From the NCBI RefSeq assembly GCF_018687715.1, contig NC_056755.1, positions 42,482,501 through 42,546,500 on the forward strand: a stretch of 64,000 bases of DNA, written 5' to 3'. The notes beneath the pieces were generated by a model, which searched no databases, was not told where the DNA came from, and saw only the letters and a list, made by a program, of their open reading frames with translations. Of this stretch, positions 35,160 to 46,751 are shown piece by piece. How positions within the stretch are numbered: the first letter of the stretch is position 1; every line of letters begins with the position of its first letter. This stretch comes from Carya illinoinensis. Its lineage: Eukaryota > Streptophyta > Magnoliopsida > Fagales > Juglandaceae. A program made the translations under genes and the position numbers.

Positions 35160-35822
35160 AGAAAAAGAAACCCCGAAGAGACGTGTGGGAGTAAAGTGCA
35201 GAAAGATTCAGAAAGAACCATCTTTCAGATCTGACTCATCTGCGACTGAAAGCCTGAAACCAATCTACTTGTCTGGCGTGTTTGTGGTAGTCAGGGGAGA
35301 CTGGTGGATCTTGAAGCTCATCTTAATTTTCAGGTGAAGTCTGTTACTTCAAGTTCGAAACTGTTCGACTCTTGTAAACAATTGCTTTGACTCCTAAAAT
35401 TTGAGCTTTGAAATGAACTGAACTTGTTTTCTGGTTTAGGATCTTTTCAAAGTTCTGCTAATTGGGTAGACCTAGATTCTTTAAAATTTTCTGGTTTGTT
35501 TTAGTGTGGTAAGAAATGAATTTCACTGGGAACTGATCTGATTTTTTTGGAGAGGTAGTTTGAAAGACCTGCTAAATGGGTGGAGATAAGTTTCTGAAAT
35601 CTGTTGAATTTCGGGGCAGTTTCAATATCACCGGTTAACATATGTAGTTCTATCTTTGGATTTTGATATTTGTTTCATTCGGTGAAGTGTTTATGGAGTT
35701 TTACCTATATTTGTATTTTTGAGGCCTTCCTGTGTTTAATTGGGTGCACTTGAATTCTCCAAAGTTTTTTAGTCTGAGAATTTTGGTGAGGGTTTTCGTA
35801 GGATAATTGTGGTAGGCGAAAG
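35160..35822 (+). promoter_or_regulatory. 5' leader region of the bHLH3-like gene
   Basis: GA-rich sequence from about 35160 followed by possible splice signals (CAG/GTGAAG near 35330, TTTAG near 35440) suggests a 5' UTR with an intron, which is common for this gene group. Exact transcription start and intron ends are not resolved. Confidence 0.4.
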
Positions 35823-37357
35823 ATGGGTGAGAAATTTTGGGTGAATGAAGAAGATAGGGCCGTGGTGGAGTCAGTGGTGGGTACAGAAGCGTGCGAGTTC
35901 TTGGTTTCATCTGCTTCCAAAAATACGTTATCAGATTTAGTTCCGAGGTCTGGGGATTTGGGTGTCCAGAAGGGCTTGTGCCAGATTGTTGAAGGGTCCA
36001 ATTGGAATTACGCAGTTTTGTGGCGTGTTGTGAGCTTGAGATCTGGTGGTTCTGCCTTGATATGGGGTAATGGATACTGCCGAGACCTTAGACGTGGGGG
36101 AGTTGGAGACCTGAATAGATGTGGGGATGGCAGTTTGAAAGGAGTTGAGAGGACAAAGGGGGTGGAGAAGCTGGTGCTCCAGAAGCTTCACGCTTCATTT
36201 GGTGGGTCGGATGAGGATAATTTTGCAGCAAGTCTAGCGGGAGTGTCGGCTGTTGAGATGTTTTACCTTACCTCAATGTATTTTACTTTTCGGTGTGATT
36301 CATCTAATTGTGGACTCGGGGAGTTGTATGCATCTGGTAAATCAATTTGGGTTTCAGATATGCCTAGTTGTTTACATCATTATCAACAGAGGTCATTTCT
36401 AGCGAGGTTGGCTGGGTTCCAAACTGCAGTGTTTGTGCCTGTGAAATATGGATTTGTGGAGCTTGGTTCGATCAAAGCAGTTCCAGAAGAACAGAATATT
36501 GTGGACATGGTTAAAGCTACATTTGGGGAATCTAATTCTGTACAGTCAAAGGTATTTCCAAAGATTTTTGGACATGAACTTAGTCTAGGTGGTACAAAAT
36601 CACGCTCGGTCAATATTAATTTTTCTCCTAAGGTTGAACACGACGCTGGTTTTATTTCAGAAACCTTCAAAGTACAAGCAATAGGTACCAATCATGTTTA
36701 TGGAAATTCTTCTAATGGATGTCAAAGTGATGATAATGAAGGAAAAGGGTTTCCACAGTTGAACCAGATGGCTGTTGGGGCTTTTAATCCCCAAAATGTA
36801 GTTTCTAGTTTGGAGATGTCGAGGGATGAATTATCATCTCAGCCTGATGAGCGAAAACCCAGAAAGAGAGGGAGAAAGCCTGCCAATGGGAGAGAAGAAC
36901 CATTGAATCATGTGGAAGCAGAGCGGCAGAGGCGTGAGAAGCTTAATCAGAGATTCTATGCATTAAGAGCGGTTGTCCCAAATATATCAAAGATGGACAA
37001 GGCCTCTTTGCTTGGTGATGCTATTACATATATCACTGATCTCCAGATGAAGATCAAGTTTTGGAAACTGAAAAGGAGCTGGGAAAAAATAAGTATAAAA
37101 AGCTCCCAGCACCAGAGTTTGATTTTCAGGACAAACAAGACGATTCGGTTGTAACGATAAGCTGCCCATTGGATGCTCACCCGATTTCTGGAGTCATCAA
37201 AGTGTTTAGGGAAAAACAGATTGTAGCTGAAGAGACGAATGTTTCAATGGACAATGACAAGGTTTTTCATACGTTCTCCATTCGAACTCAAGGTGGTTGT
37301 GCAGAACAGTTGAAGGAGGAGCTGATGGCCGCCCTTTCCAAGTTATTTAACCAGTAA
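35823..37357 (+). CDS. bHLH3: bHLH3/JAM3-like transcription factor, with a 1-base frameshift
   Basis: A single-exon gene, as usual for the JAM group. The N-terminal MYC-type regulatory domain begins [20 protein letters not shown] and continues with [20 protein letters not shown] and [10 protein letters not shown] (residues about 1-200). The basic region at 360-376 has the DNA-contacting H363-E367-R371 ([17 protein letters not shown]), followed by the helix-loop-helix [20 protein letters not shown] to about 413. The reading frame then shifts: frame 1 ends at 37154 after unrelated residues. The expected C-terminal ACT-like domain ([18 protein letters not shown] to AALSKLFNQ) continues in another frame (about 37055-37357). 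The break lies near 37050-37056, beside TTTT. JAM proteins are nuclear E/G-box-binding repressors of jasmonate responses and lack the MYC2 activation domain. Either the allele is damaged or a base was lost in sequencing. Confidence 0.88.
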
Positions 37358-39032
37358 GTTTGTGCTCAGGTGACTCAATGCATCTCCTTGAAGAAAAATG
37401 GAATCTGATGTTGACAAATTCATTATTCGTAATCTAACTTCACAGACAGCTGAATGATCTTGTTCTGTAAATATATGGATAGAGTTTTTCATCTTGTGAT
37501 CTGTCTTTTAAATTGCATTGAGGCCATGAATCGGGTAGGTTGTGGATGTAGGCAGCAGTTTACTTTAAAATGGTAATTTTAAACTGATTTTATAGTTCAG
37601 CTAAAAGATAGCAGCTATAACAAAATTTGGGCTATAAAAGAGATGCATGATGACCCCAAAGCATGCTCTTGTAGAAGTTTTGTTAATTGTCCAAACTATT
37701 TATTTATCTTCGTCTTCTACCTCGGTGCATTACTTTCCATGATTTCAGGTCTATTTCTCAACAGCTGAACAAATATTTCAATTCCTGTTGTATTATTATT
37801 CCTGAGAAGATTATGGTGCTATTACTTATAAACACTAAACAAAGTTAGCATGCTATTGACAAATTATCCATATTCGGTAATTTGAAACAAAAATAGTTGC
37901 TTAGCACTGATTTTTACAGGGACCAGTACTTCCAACAAGGTTTTGGGTTGTAGTTTCTCCCCTCTTCATTTCCTTTAATAGTTAAATACAAACCTCGGTT
38001 CTTCAGTAAAAATGAACAAAGCCAGCTAGCCTGGCTTAAATGTTGAGTGTTTAACTTGATACTCAAGTCAAGAATACGGTTGTCAATGTTCATCTGAAAA
38101 TGTTTTTGACTGGTTAATCGGATCATGAACCCGCAGAATGCAGCACTAAAAATATCGGGAAAATAAAACTTTCAAAACTACCACTTTTGATATTCATGAC
38201 TCGCTCAAACTAAACGACCAAAAATTTGTACTCTAATCCCCATAAAACGTTCTTCATATTGTATGTTCTAGATAAGAAAAATCTACATTTAAATATAATT
38301 CGAAAAAATCAAAAGGAATTTTAAAATAAAAAAATAAAATGGGAATTTGTTTTAGAAAAAATATTAATACATTTCAAAATATTAAAAAAAGTTGAATTAT
38401 AATAAAAAATAACTTTATTCCAGAAAAAATTTTAATTTTTTTAAAAATATCTTTTGATTTTCTCCAAGTATTTATAAGAGAAATATTGTTTTGAAAAAAT
38501 TTGTCTTTTAAAAGAGAAAATGGGTACATTACAATTTTTTGATAGTTTGAGAGAAACAATCGAAATTGATAATTTTGGGATTATAGCAAATTATGTGATA
38601 TTTTAAGAGTTGGTTGTCTGTTGTTTATTTCCAAAGCATAACTATAATCAACGATGGTTAAATCAATACACCTTTTTTTTTTCCTTAATTTCTCAATGAC
38701 ATATACACTTAATTAACAATACCAATATATATATATATATATACTATATATAATATTGTTTTCAATGTTTTTGACTGGCTAGCTAGCAAAATCATGATCA
38801 GGAACCAGCTGAATGTAGTAGTAAAAATATAAACTAGTCCACGTTCCCGGCCGACATTATATATGGTGGCTTAGCGTTCGACGTTCAAGGTACCGCATTT
38901 GATCCATTCCAACTGATCTTCAACCTTCAAACCCATGGCTCAGTCAAACCCCGATACGTATGTCAATACGTAGGCACTAGTCAAGCCATTTTACCCAGTA
39001 TTACTGCTGATAAATCTTTGAGAAACAAGCCC
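37358..39032. other. 3' flank of the bHLH gene and intergenic DNA
   Basis: 3' UTR-like sequence to about 37500, then AT-rich spacer with a TA microsatellite (about 38726-38743). No other gene is seen. Confidence 0.55.
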
Positions 39033-39040
39033 TATAAGTA
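39033..39040 (+). promoter_or_regulatory. TATA box of the third peptide gene
   Basis: TATAAGTA about 140 bp upstream of the ATG at 39178, the same spacing as in the gene at 9603. Confidence 0.5.
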
Positions 39041-39177
39041 CCTCACCTCCTCCTCCTTAATCAAGCCATCCCAAAAACATTTGTTTTCCTGATCCCAACC
39101 TAAATTAGCTCAAAAACTCACAGAGAGAGTAAACAGAAATTATAATCAAGCATTAATTCCTTCATAATTTTACAAAG

Positions 39178-39411
39178 ATGGTTTTCTCTCGAAGGAAAAG
39201 TGTCTTCGTCTTAGTAGTAGTGATTGTTTGTATAATTTTATTTGCTCCTGCACAACTTGGAGCAATGAGGCCATTGAAAGGAGATGAGTACTGGAGGAAG
39301 GAGGCTAGCGGCCTTCTGATTCAGTCGGTACTTCAAAAGGGTACTGTCACTCCATCTGGTCCCAATCCATGCACTCACATTCCTGGACGGGGCTCGGGTG
39401 TATGCACCTAG
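39178..39411 (+). CDS. Small secreted-peptide precursor, PIP/PIPL-like (clearest copy)
   Basis: 77 residues. The signal peptide is residues about 8-29 (VFVLVVVIVCIILFAPAQLG), followed by MRPLKGDEYW. The C-terminus is LQKGTVTPSGPNPCTHIPGR followed by GSGVCT (52-77). The SGPNP core with C...C flanks and a preceding QKG matches each unit of the precursor at 43654-43082. Predicted to be secreted, trimmed and proline-hydroxylated, giving an apoplastic signal. Short single exon; the stop is TAG. Confidence 0.75.
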   Translation: MVFSRRKSVFVLVVVIVCIILFAPAQLGAMRPLKGDEYWRKEASGLLIQSVLQKGTVTPSGPNPCTHIPGRGSGVCT

Positions 39412-39874
39412 CTACCAATTATAGCTCATAGCTAGCTGGCCTGCCTTTTCTCATGACTGATCTGTTAATGATGCTGCTTCCTTCTGGAGACCAAGATCAG
39501 AGGTCATGTCTGGCTGTATTATTAATATTCGACGTCTATTCTTTCAATTTCAGCCTTATATTCAGTGCGTACTCCATGTAATTTTTTTTTTTTTCTTTTC
39601 ATTTCTTTGGCACAACCATGCATGCAAGCGAAGTAAGCTTGGTCGTGAAATGTGTAATTGTTTATAATTATTCCTAGATTTTATGATATTAATTTATTCA
39701 TTTTTTAAATTATTAACTTCCAATATTTTTACGCACTACTTCATCATATATATATTGATACGTACGTACGTCCAAATTACCTTTGGGTCTACACTATGCA
39801 GTGCAATGCATGCATGTATTGATCCGTACACTTACTACATGAAGTATTATTATTATTATTTTTTACTTTCGCAT

Positions 39875-40164
39875 CACTACAAGAAAAATAGATATTTGTA
39901 ACCAATTTTTTACGATGAAAAAAATTATTTGTAATAAAAAGAAACTCATTTTAACTAGAAATACTTATTTCGTTAAAAATAACTGGTCTCAAATAAATAA
40001 TTTTCTTATAACGCGCGCACGTTTTATTAACTATAAGAAAAATGCACATGTATGATTAATATTTGCGAATGACTATTTTTTTATTAGAATTATGAGTATA
40101 TTCTTGTTATAAATATTCGTATTGTCACAATAACCTATACCAAAGAATCGTTTTTCTTGTAGTA
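39875..40164. mobile_element. CACTA-derived MITE-like remnant
   Basis: It begins CACTACAAGAAAAA and ends TTTTTCTTGTAGTA, near-perfect inverted ends of CACTA type with the last base mutated (A for G). No clean 3-bp duplication is found. About 290 bp, AT-rich, non-coding. Confidence 0.6.
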
Positions 40165-40389
40165 CTACTACGTCATATATACCAAGAATTTACCATTTAT
40201 AGGCCGTAACAAAAATATAAGATATGTATATATATAAAAACAAATTGATATCACTACTTAATGTGTTACGTTTTTGTACGAAGAACATTAACGCGCCTGC
40301 CATAATATTGTAGTTTTAAGTGCTTTCGTTTACATAATATATAAATGAATATTGCATGGTAGCAAAATAATCTGCCGTTATTGATGAAA

Positions 40390-40885
40390 AGTGGTAATAT
40401 AGGACACGACACGATAATAGCAGATTTTGAGTTTAGTCTTAATAGATTTGGGTCAAAATAGATTGATCTGTTAAGACATGATTGTTTAACGAGTCAACCC
40501 TTTTTGACATGTTATAATCTGTTATGACTCGTTAAAAAAGTTAAAATTATAATTAAACCCTTGTACCTAAAAGTAATATTTTTAGAATTTTAATTTTGAT
40601 ACTTTGATTGTTTGGATTATAATTTTAGACTTATAGTTAATTTTATAATTTTTATAGATATTATGATTTTAACATATATATAAAATCATATTAAATTTAA
40701 TCAGGTCAAACTAGTTAATTTCGGATCTATTCAATCTATTTATATAGATGAGTTGACATAACACGACTTATTATGTTAATGAGTCGTATTAGAATTTGAT
40801 ATTTTAATACGATAAATTTAACGGATCAAATTTGGATTTATCTATATAATATAACATACATATCTTAATACGATTTGACACCCCT
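40390..40885. mobile_element. Possible hAT-type MITE
   Basis: The right end reads ACGATTTGACACCCCTTAA, whose complement resembles the GGGGTGTCAA ends of hAT MITEs. The left end has TAGGACACGACACGATAAT. The interior repeats GACTCGTTA / TAATGAGTCGTATTA motifs. Target duplications were not resolved. Confidence 0.4.
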
Positions 40886-41446
40886 TAACTGATGGACGTA
40901 CAAGCATGCAGAATATTTATACCTATGCAACCGCTAGTCGATCGATTTTAACATCTTGATCAATGTGTTCGTTGTTGGGTCCCAAATCCAAATTCACAAA
41001 TTAAATTAGCTTCTCACGATTAATATTTATATTTGGGTTGACGGTAAATATATATAATATATGATCGGGAAATATAATTAGAAAGGTGACGACTTTAATT
41101 AATTAATATATTAATGAAACCCCCAAAAAAAGTTACTGTACGTGAAATAAATTCCAAAAATTAATTACTTACCATATATATTAATTAAGTTGAAAATATT
41201 AATATTGAGTGTGACGTTTGGCCGCAACATTAGTTTTTTTTTATTATTATTATTTCCTGTTTGATCCGACCGAGTACGTCCGTGCATGGACCAAACGAAT
41301 TTGGATGAATGCAAGTCCAATTACGTACTATATACGAATTCCGAAGTCCCTGATTTTTGTACGTACGTGATTAATTAATTAATTTTCCTGACTTCGTGAA
41401 TGGTGAAAATTATTAATTAAGGAATTAATTCATATATATTTGCATA
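40886..41446. other. Intergenic DNA
   Basis: AT-rich spacer with repeated TTAATTAA runs. No gene is seen. Confidence 0.5.
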
Positions 41447-41669
41447 TGGGCTTTGCTACACGCAGTCGGGAAACGCAGTCGGCGTGCAGTCGGCTGTACG
41501 GAATGAATAAAAAAAAATTATAAAAAAATTATTTTATATTCAAGGGGACCTGCATGAATTATAAAAAGTTATAAAAATAATTTTTTTTTTTCATATAGGT
41601 CCTGTATTAATTTTTTTTTTACAGCCGACTGCACGCCGACTGCGTTTCCCGACTGCATAAATCATTTCT
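41447..41669. mobile_element. MULE-type MITE with long hairpin arms
   Basis: Arms at 41462-41497 and 41621-41656 are complementary over 36 bases. They contain three copies of GCAGTCGG per arm. Probable 9-bp target duplications are ATTTGCATA (41438-41446) and CTTTGCATA (41670-41678). Size and duplication length fit Mutator-like MITEs. Confidence 0.75.
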
Positions 41670-43081
41670 CTTTGCATAGGGTTGACCTTGCATGTGTAAC
41701 ACCGTTAAATATTTAAGCATGCATAATTGTATGTGAAAAAATAATAAATGATAATTGTAGTTATGAGTGCGTAAATATCACACAATCATTAAAAAAAAAT
41801 ATCTATAAAATTTACATAAAAAATAATAATTTTTTATTAGTGAATCCCATATTTTTTCAAAACGACTGCACAATATTTATGCATTCCATTATATATACCA
41901 TTACTCAGGTATATGTCTTGTTTTTAGTACAAGCATGTTTTTTCAATTTTCAAGAGGAGAAAAAAGAAAATCTATGAATTACTTTCCTCGATCTCCATCA
42001 AATATAGCTGGACTATATACTAAGTGGATTGAATTTTGACTATTTTAATTATGTTGAGGGTCTGAAATGGAATGGGTCTTAATTTAAGTCGTCGTTTTGG
42101 TCAAAATCGTATATATATATATATATATAAAGAAATTAAACTCGTTGGTCTTTCCATGATCATTAATTATGCTAGAATCACGAAACTTACAATATTAGAG
42201 CAATCGAGGTATTCTAAACTATCAAATTTTGACAATTTACATTGACGAAGATTATGATTTGATTACTAAATTATTGTTAATTTATTTGTCAGTACTAGCA
42301 TATATATATATATATATGGATTAAACGATATATATTAAAATAAGCCTTGATTCTTCGCATCAAACATCATGAGGGGATAAATCTTTGAACCTTCATTCTT
42401 AAAATAGAGAACGATTGTATAATTCAATATACTTATTTTGATAAGAAATAGTACTTGTCATTTTAGCAAGAAATATAATTGGCCACAAATAATTAATTTT
42501 CAGCTTGTAATCACATAGTACTGCAACTAAGTGCTAGGCTATTGCCAATTTCCTTCAATTAATCCTGTTTAGAATGAAAAATTAAAGTTGTATGGTTGTA
42601 TTTTTCTATGTCTTGCTTCAGGATATCGATGCACAATAAGCAGATTAATTAATTGGAAATTATTACAGCATTAATACATTTAATTAATGAATAAATAGAG
42701 AATAATTTTACTTCATAAGACAAAGGTATATATGCTCTAAACGAACAAAAAGTAGATAAGCCCGTATTTCAACTTCATTATTTTTCCAAATAAATACATT
42801 AGCAAACACCAAGATTATACGAAAGAAAATTAAACTACCGAACTGAAGTAGGAGGGTGGGCTGGCAAAGTGTTTTTAGTTGCCATTATTATTACATGCAG
42901 TAGCTAAAATAATAGTAATCACATGTTTGACGCTTTGAGTTACAGCCTACGTACAGGTGATATATTAGGATCGATTTTCTTCCTGAGTATTGTTTTTAAC
43001 TTTTCATTTTTAATAGTACTACTGGTCATGTTGAATGGCCTTTATTTCCATTTTGTAGACAAGCCATGCATACATGCAATA
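41670..43081. other. Intergenic DNA downstream of the four-unit peptide gene
   Basis: AT-rich, with TA microsatellites (about 42111-42129 and 42301-42316). No gene is seen; the last few hundred bases are probably the 3' UTR of the minus-strand gene ending at 43082. Confidence 0.5.
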
Positions 43082-43654
43082 TCATGGCGGCTTAGTTGGA
43101 TCTGGCGTAGAGGGAATGACGGGAGTACCCTTCTCCAGTGAATTTAACAACAGATGATTCATGGACTCATGACCTGTGAGGGTCCTTTGGTTGATCCTTG
43201 ATGCAGAGCGTGGGATGTCGTAAGTGTCCGGATTGGGTCCAGATGGAGGAACAAGCTGACCCTTCTGCAATGATCCCGACCGTGAATGAGCCATAGAGTT
43301 ACCCGCAAAGACCCTTTGGCTGATTGTTGAAGCAGAGCATGGAATTTGAGAGGCCGGGTTGGGCACATAGGGAGGCACATGATGAAGACCTTTTTGTAGT
43401 GATCCAAACGAAAAATGAGCCATAAAGTTGCCAAAGAAGGTCCTCTGGTTGATTATTGAAGCGGGTCTTGGGTTGTGGGTGCATGGATTGGAAGCAGATG
43501 GATCAGGCACTGAACCCTTCTGCGATGGCCCTAATGAAAGGCTTTTATGCATCAATGTTTGTCCTTCTCCAAGGATTCTGCAAGCCTGATTTGCGTGCAT
43601 GCTCATAAGAGAGAGCACTATTGTGACTGCAAGAAGCATCTTTAAAACCCTCAT
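43082..43654 (-). CDS. Four-unit secreted-peptide precursor (PIP/PIPL-like polyprotein)
   Basis: 190 residues. The signal peptide is MLLAVTIVLSLMSMHA (about 6-21), followed by CRILGEG. The rest is four tandem units of 42-44 residues, each opened by (S)QKG or EKG at 46-47, 88-89, 131-132 and 175-176. A Pro-rich core follows each: VPDPSASNPCTHNP, VPPYVPNPASQIP, VPPSGPNPDTYDIP and VIPSTPDPTKPP. Units 1-3 continue with (A)SxIxQR and GNxMAH-type linkers; unit 4 ends at its core. Core 3 keeps the SGPNP motif of the 39178 gene; cores 1, 2 and 4 have drifted. Single-peptide precursors are usual in this family, so a four-unit protein is unusual. It could release several related apoplastic peptides. 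The start is the first Met and gives a clean signal peptide. Confidence 0.75.
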   Translation of the reverse strand: MRVLKMLLAVTIVLSLMSMHANQACRILGEGQTLMHKSLSLGPSQKGSVPDPSASNPCTHNPRPASIINQRTFFGNFMAHFSFGSLQKGLHHVPPYVPNPASQIPCSASTISQRVFAGNSMAHSRSGSLQKGQLVPPSGPNPDTYDIPRSASRINQRTLTGHESMNHLLLNSLEKGTPVIPSTPDPTKPP

Positions 43655-43740
43655 GATGATCAGCTTGTTCTATATATATATATAAGCCAAGATAGTTAAT
43701 TATAACTAATTTGATGAAGTACTTGCCAAGGATTTGTGGG

Positions 43741-43750
43741 TATTTATAAC
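43741..43750 (-). promoter_or_regulatory. TATA box of the four-unit peptide gene
   Basis: TATAAATA on the minus strand about 90 bp upstream of the ATG. A TA microsatellite lies between them (about 43671-43684). Confidence 0.5.
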
Positions 43751-43754
43751 ATAT

Positions 43755-46715
43755 GTATGCAGGAACGAACTTGTGTGACTTGAGTTTTCCAGTTTTTAAA
43801 AATGTTTGAATCCTTATAGGACTCTTGACTATTAATTTATGGTAAGAGATCAAGATTCAAGACGCGAAAACGTTGAATGGGTCTCAAAAGAAGAAACTGC
43901 ATGGCTTTGATTTGAATCCTACATTTTTTTTTTTTTTTTGTTTAATTTCCTCTTTGACGGGCATGAAAAAATTGAGCAATTAGTTATGCAATAAAATGTT
44001 ATTATGAAGATGGCATGCATTTTCCGTGGAAAAATAATATAAACTAAACTTGCAAATTAAGTGAAAATATTTTATGATCTGTTGGTCCCCTAATTTGTGA
44101 AACCAACCAAAAATTAACTAGTGGGAAAAGAAGCTAGGCTGCAGGGATTTTAACTCTCCACGGAATTAGCCCTAAACGTTTGAAACGCTGTGGCGGCGAC
44201 TTACAAGCCATTCGTACCAATTAAAGAAGTTGCTGATTTGATTCAACCACCAATTGGGTACTGTTTCCTGATTATTTCCAGCTGGTTTTAGGTCTGGAAT
44301 TCAGATTTAACAATTGTACTGAATTGGCAAATTTCACATTGATGGCGAGGGACTACGTTGATCAGAAGGTAGAGAAAAATGTGAAGATTGCGCAGGTGTC
44401 AGTATTTAGCTAGTATTTTGGCCACAACTTTCAAGTATCAAAGTTGTTTATATATATGACCCCAATTCAAAAATTTCTTTTCAACGCGCACGTCATAATT
44501 ACCACGCTATGCCTATTGGCCCTCGTTTCAACTCCATAATCAGTAATCTTCTCCTCTGAATTGTCAATTTAAGTTATTTTTCTCTTTTTATTTGATAATA
44601 TTTTGCTATCACTTTTAGAGATATGATGATTCTTATTTTAGTTTGGACCAGATTTTTGGCAAGATCCTTATTTTATTACATATTTTATTTTTACTCAATA
44701 ATTGAGATTTTTCCTTTTTGGGAAAAATGATCAAAATCTCAGATTTTCATTTAATCCTAGATCGTGGGTTTCAGAATCATTTTTTGGCTTTTATGAATAC
44801 CCTAGCTAGTATCATCAACATCTTTTTTGTATTACATTTTTTCTCAATCTCAATTCCTAATTTCTATCTGTTGATTAAGTAGTAGAGGTCATGACAAAAC
44901 TTGTGGTACGCTAATTAATTTGCTTAATTTCTTAGGCATTTTGAATGGAAAAGGATATATACTGAAAGAAGAAGAAGAAAAAAACGTGGTTTAAATTAAA
45001 CGTTTGCAAATAAAGAGCGTGGACCAACCCTAGCAGCTTGACCGAGGCCCAAATATGTAGTACGTACGTACCAAATAGATAGATATATATTTACGATCGA
45101 TCTGACGCCATTGATCATGGCTTGATCTTGGTTTACTTTGAACGTAGAAAACTTTGGTGGAAACATATCTTTTCATTCGTTTTCGGTATAACGTCGAAAC
45201 ACGCTTACTTTGTTTGCGCTAATCCTTTTACACGACATATATATATGCTTAATTTGAAAGACTTCAAAACCAACATTGAAACTAAAGTCTGATACGGCAT
45301 GACTCATGAAAGTTGGACCAGAACATAGAAAGAACGTAAGCAATGTCGAACCCATTAACAATTCATGTCCCAAATTTGGAAGTGTGCCTTTAATTAATTG
45401 TGTATTGGGATTTATGTGATGGCATGCATGCATGCAATAGATGACAGTACCTTTTTTGTGACATCATGCATGGTACCTATCTCTCATGTTTTGACAAAAT
45501 GTGAGTTGCCGTTTGAGGGTGTTGCCCTAATTACTACCACTATTATAAGAAAAACTTTTATTTGTTGTTAATTATTTACTACAAAAATGATCATTTCCAA
45601 TCAAAATGTCTATTCTCGTTGCAAATATGTATTCTCGTCGTAAATATATAACTTGTCACAAATAAAATCAGTGAAAACGAACTGGACAAATTAAATTAAT
45701 TAAGCTGCAAAGATTTCTTTGTTTCTTGGGGAATAAGGTACGTACTAGACTTCTAGTCTAATTAAAGATTTCATTAGAAGAATATCTGTGTCCCTTCAAA
45801 AAAGCTCGGATTTTTTATTTTATTTTATATGACGTTGTGTTTTACGAGGAAATTAGAAATCACGTTTTTGGAGGTTTTCATATTTTTTTGGTCATTTTCA
45901 GACTTTGAATGAGGCAGCTAGCAACTAGTACGTACGTAGACTTTTAATTCAGGTAATTGGAGGGAGGACTTGTATTTGAATTTTTAGACTTTTCAGATAT
46001 TTGGGAGCACTAAAAGGGATCGATATTTTCAAAATATTATACCGTTTCCTGTTAGTCTGAATATTATTCTATTATTACTTGTCAAACACTCCAGCTTGGC
46101 TTTGTTAGTAGTAGATGATCTGTTCGATCAAGTCAGAAATTTCGTATAGATTTTTGTAAGAAAAGTAAATTTTACTTTGAAAAAGTATAAAAAATATATA
46201 TATATCATTTTTTAGGAGGGCTCATTTTTTAACAAAGGACTTCTACGAGACTTATCTATTTGGATCCGGTAACTTGCATTACTTTGTAATAAAAAAAATA
46301 AAAAACAAAAAAAACAAAAACCATTCAAAGACATTCCAAATTCAAGAGGAAATATTAATAAGCGAATTTGCACAAGAAATTCTCTTGTTTTTCTTCTTCT
46401 TCTTCTTCTTCTTCTTTATTCAAATCGTGCTAATTGGTCGGAGGTGCAGATTTTTGAAAAATGATAATTATATGTCGACACAATAAATATACCTATTAAT
46501 ATAAAGGAAAATACTAGTTAATTTTGACTTATAAAAATGATGATTGAATTTTTTTTATTTTTTATGTTTAATTTTTTTACTTAATAAGCAATGAAGTGAA
46601 CATTAGTGAATTTGTATTTTTTTTATTGTTTAAAAATATTTTAAGATGTATAAAAAATTATTAAAGAAAAAAAATAAAAAAGTGCATTTACGCTTATAGG
46701 TCGAGTACTCTTACG
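43755..46715. other. Intergenic DNA with a duplicated spacer
   Basis: 44528-44730 and 45490-45670 match 55786-56210 (for example TTTGATAATATTTTGCTATC, TACTCAATAATTGAGATTTT and GTTGCCGTTTGAGGG). The extra 700 bp between the two parts is absent in the other copy. A TTC microsatellite lies at about 46392-46416. No gene is seen. Confidence 0.65.
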
Positions 46716-46719
46716 GTTA

Positions 46720-46751
46720 AAAACACGGGATCTGTACGGGATCCCGTGTTT
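46720..46751. repeat. Short perfect inverted repeat
   Basis: AAACACGGGATC and GATCCCGTGTTT form 12-bp arms around a 7-base loop. It may be the fused end of a small transposon. No terminator function is implied in this nuclear context. Confidence 0.6.

Noticed and set aside
44230..44410. Possible gene scrap (ARDYVDQKVEKNVKIAQ)
   Set aside because: Reads like protein for about 20 codons, but no family was recognised and there are no neighbouring exons.
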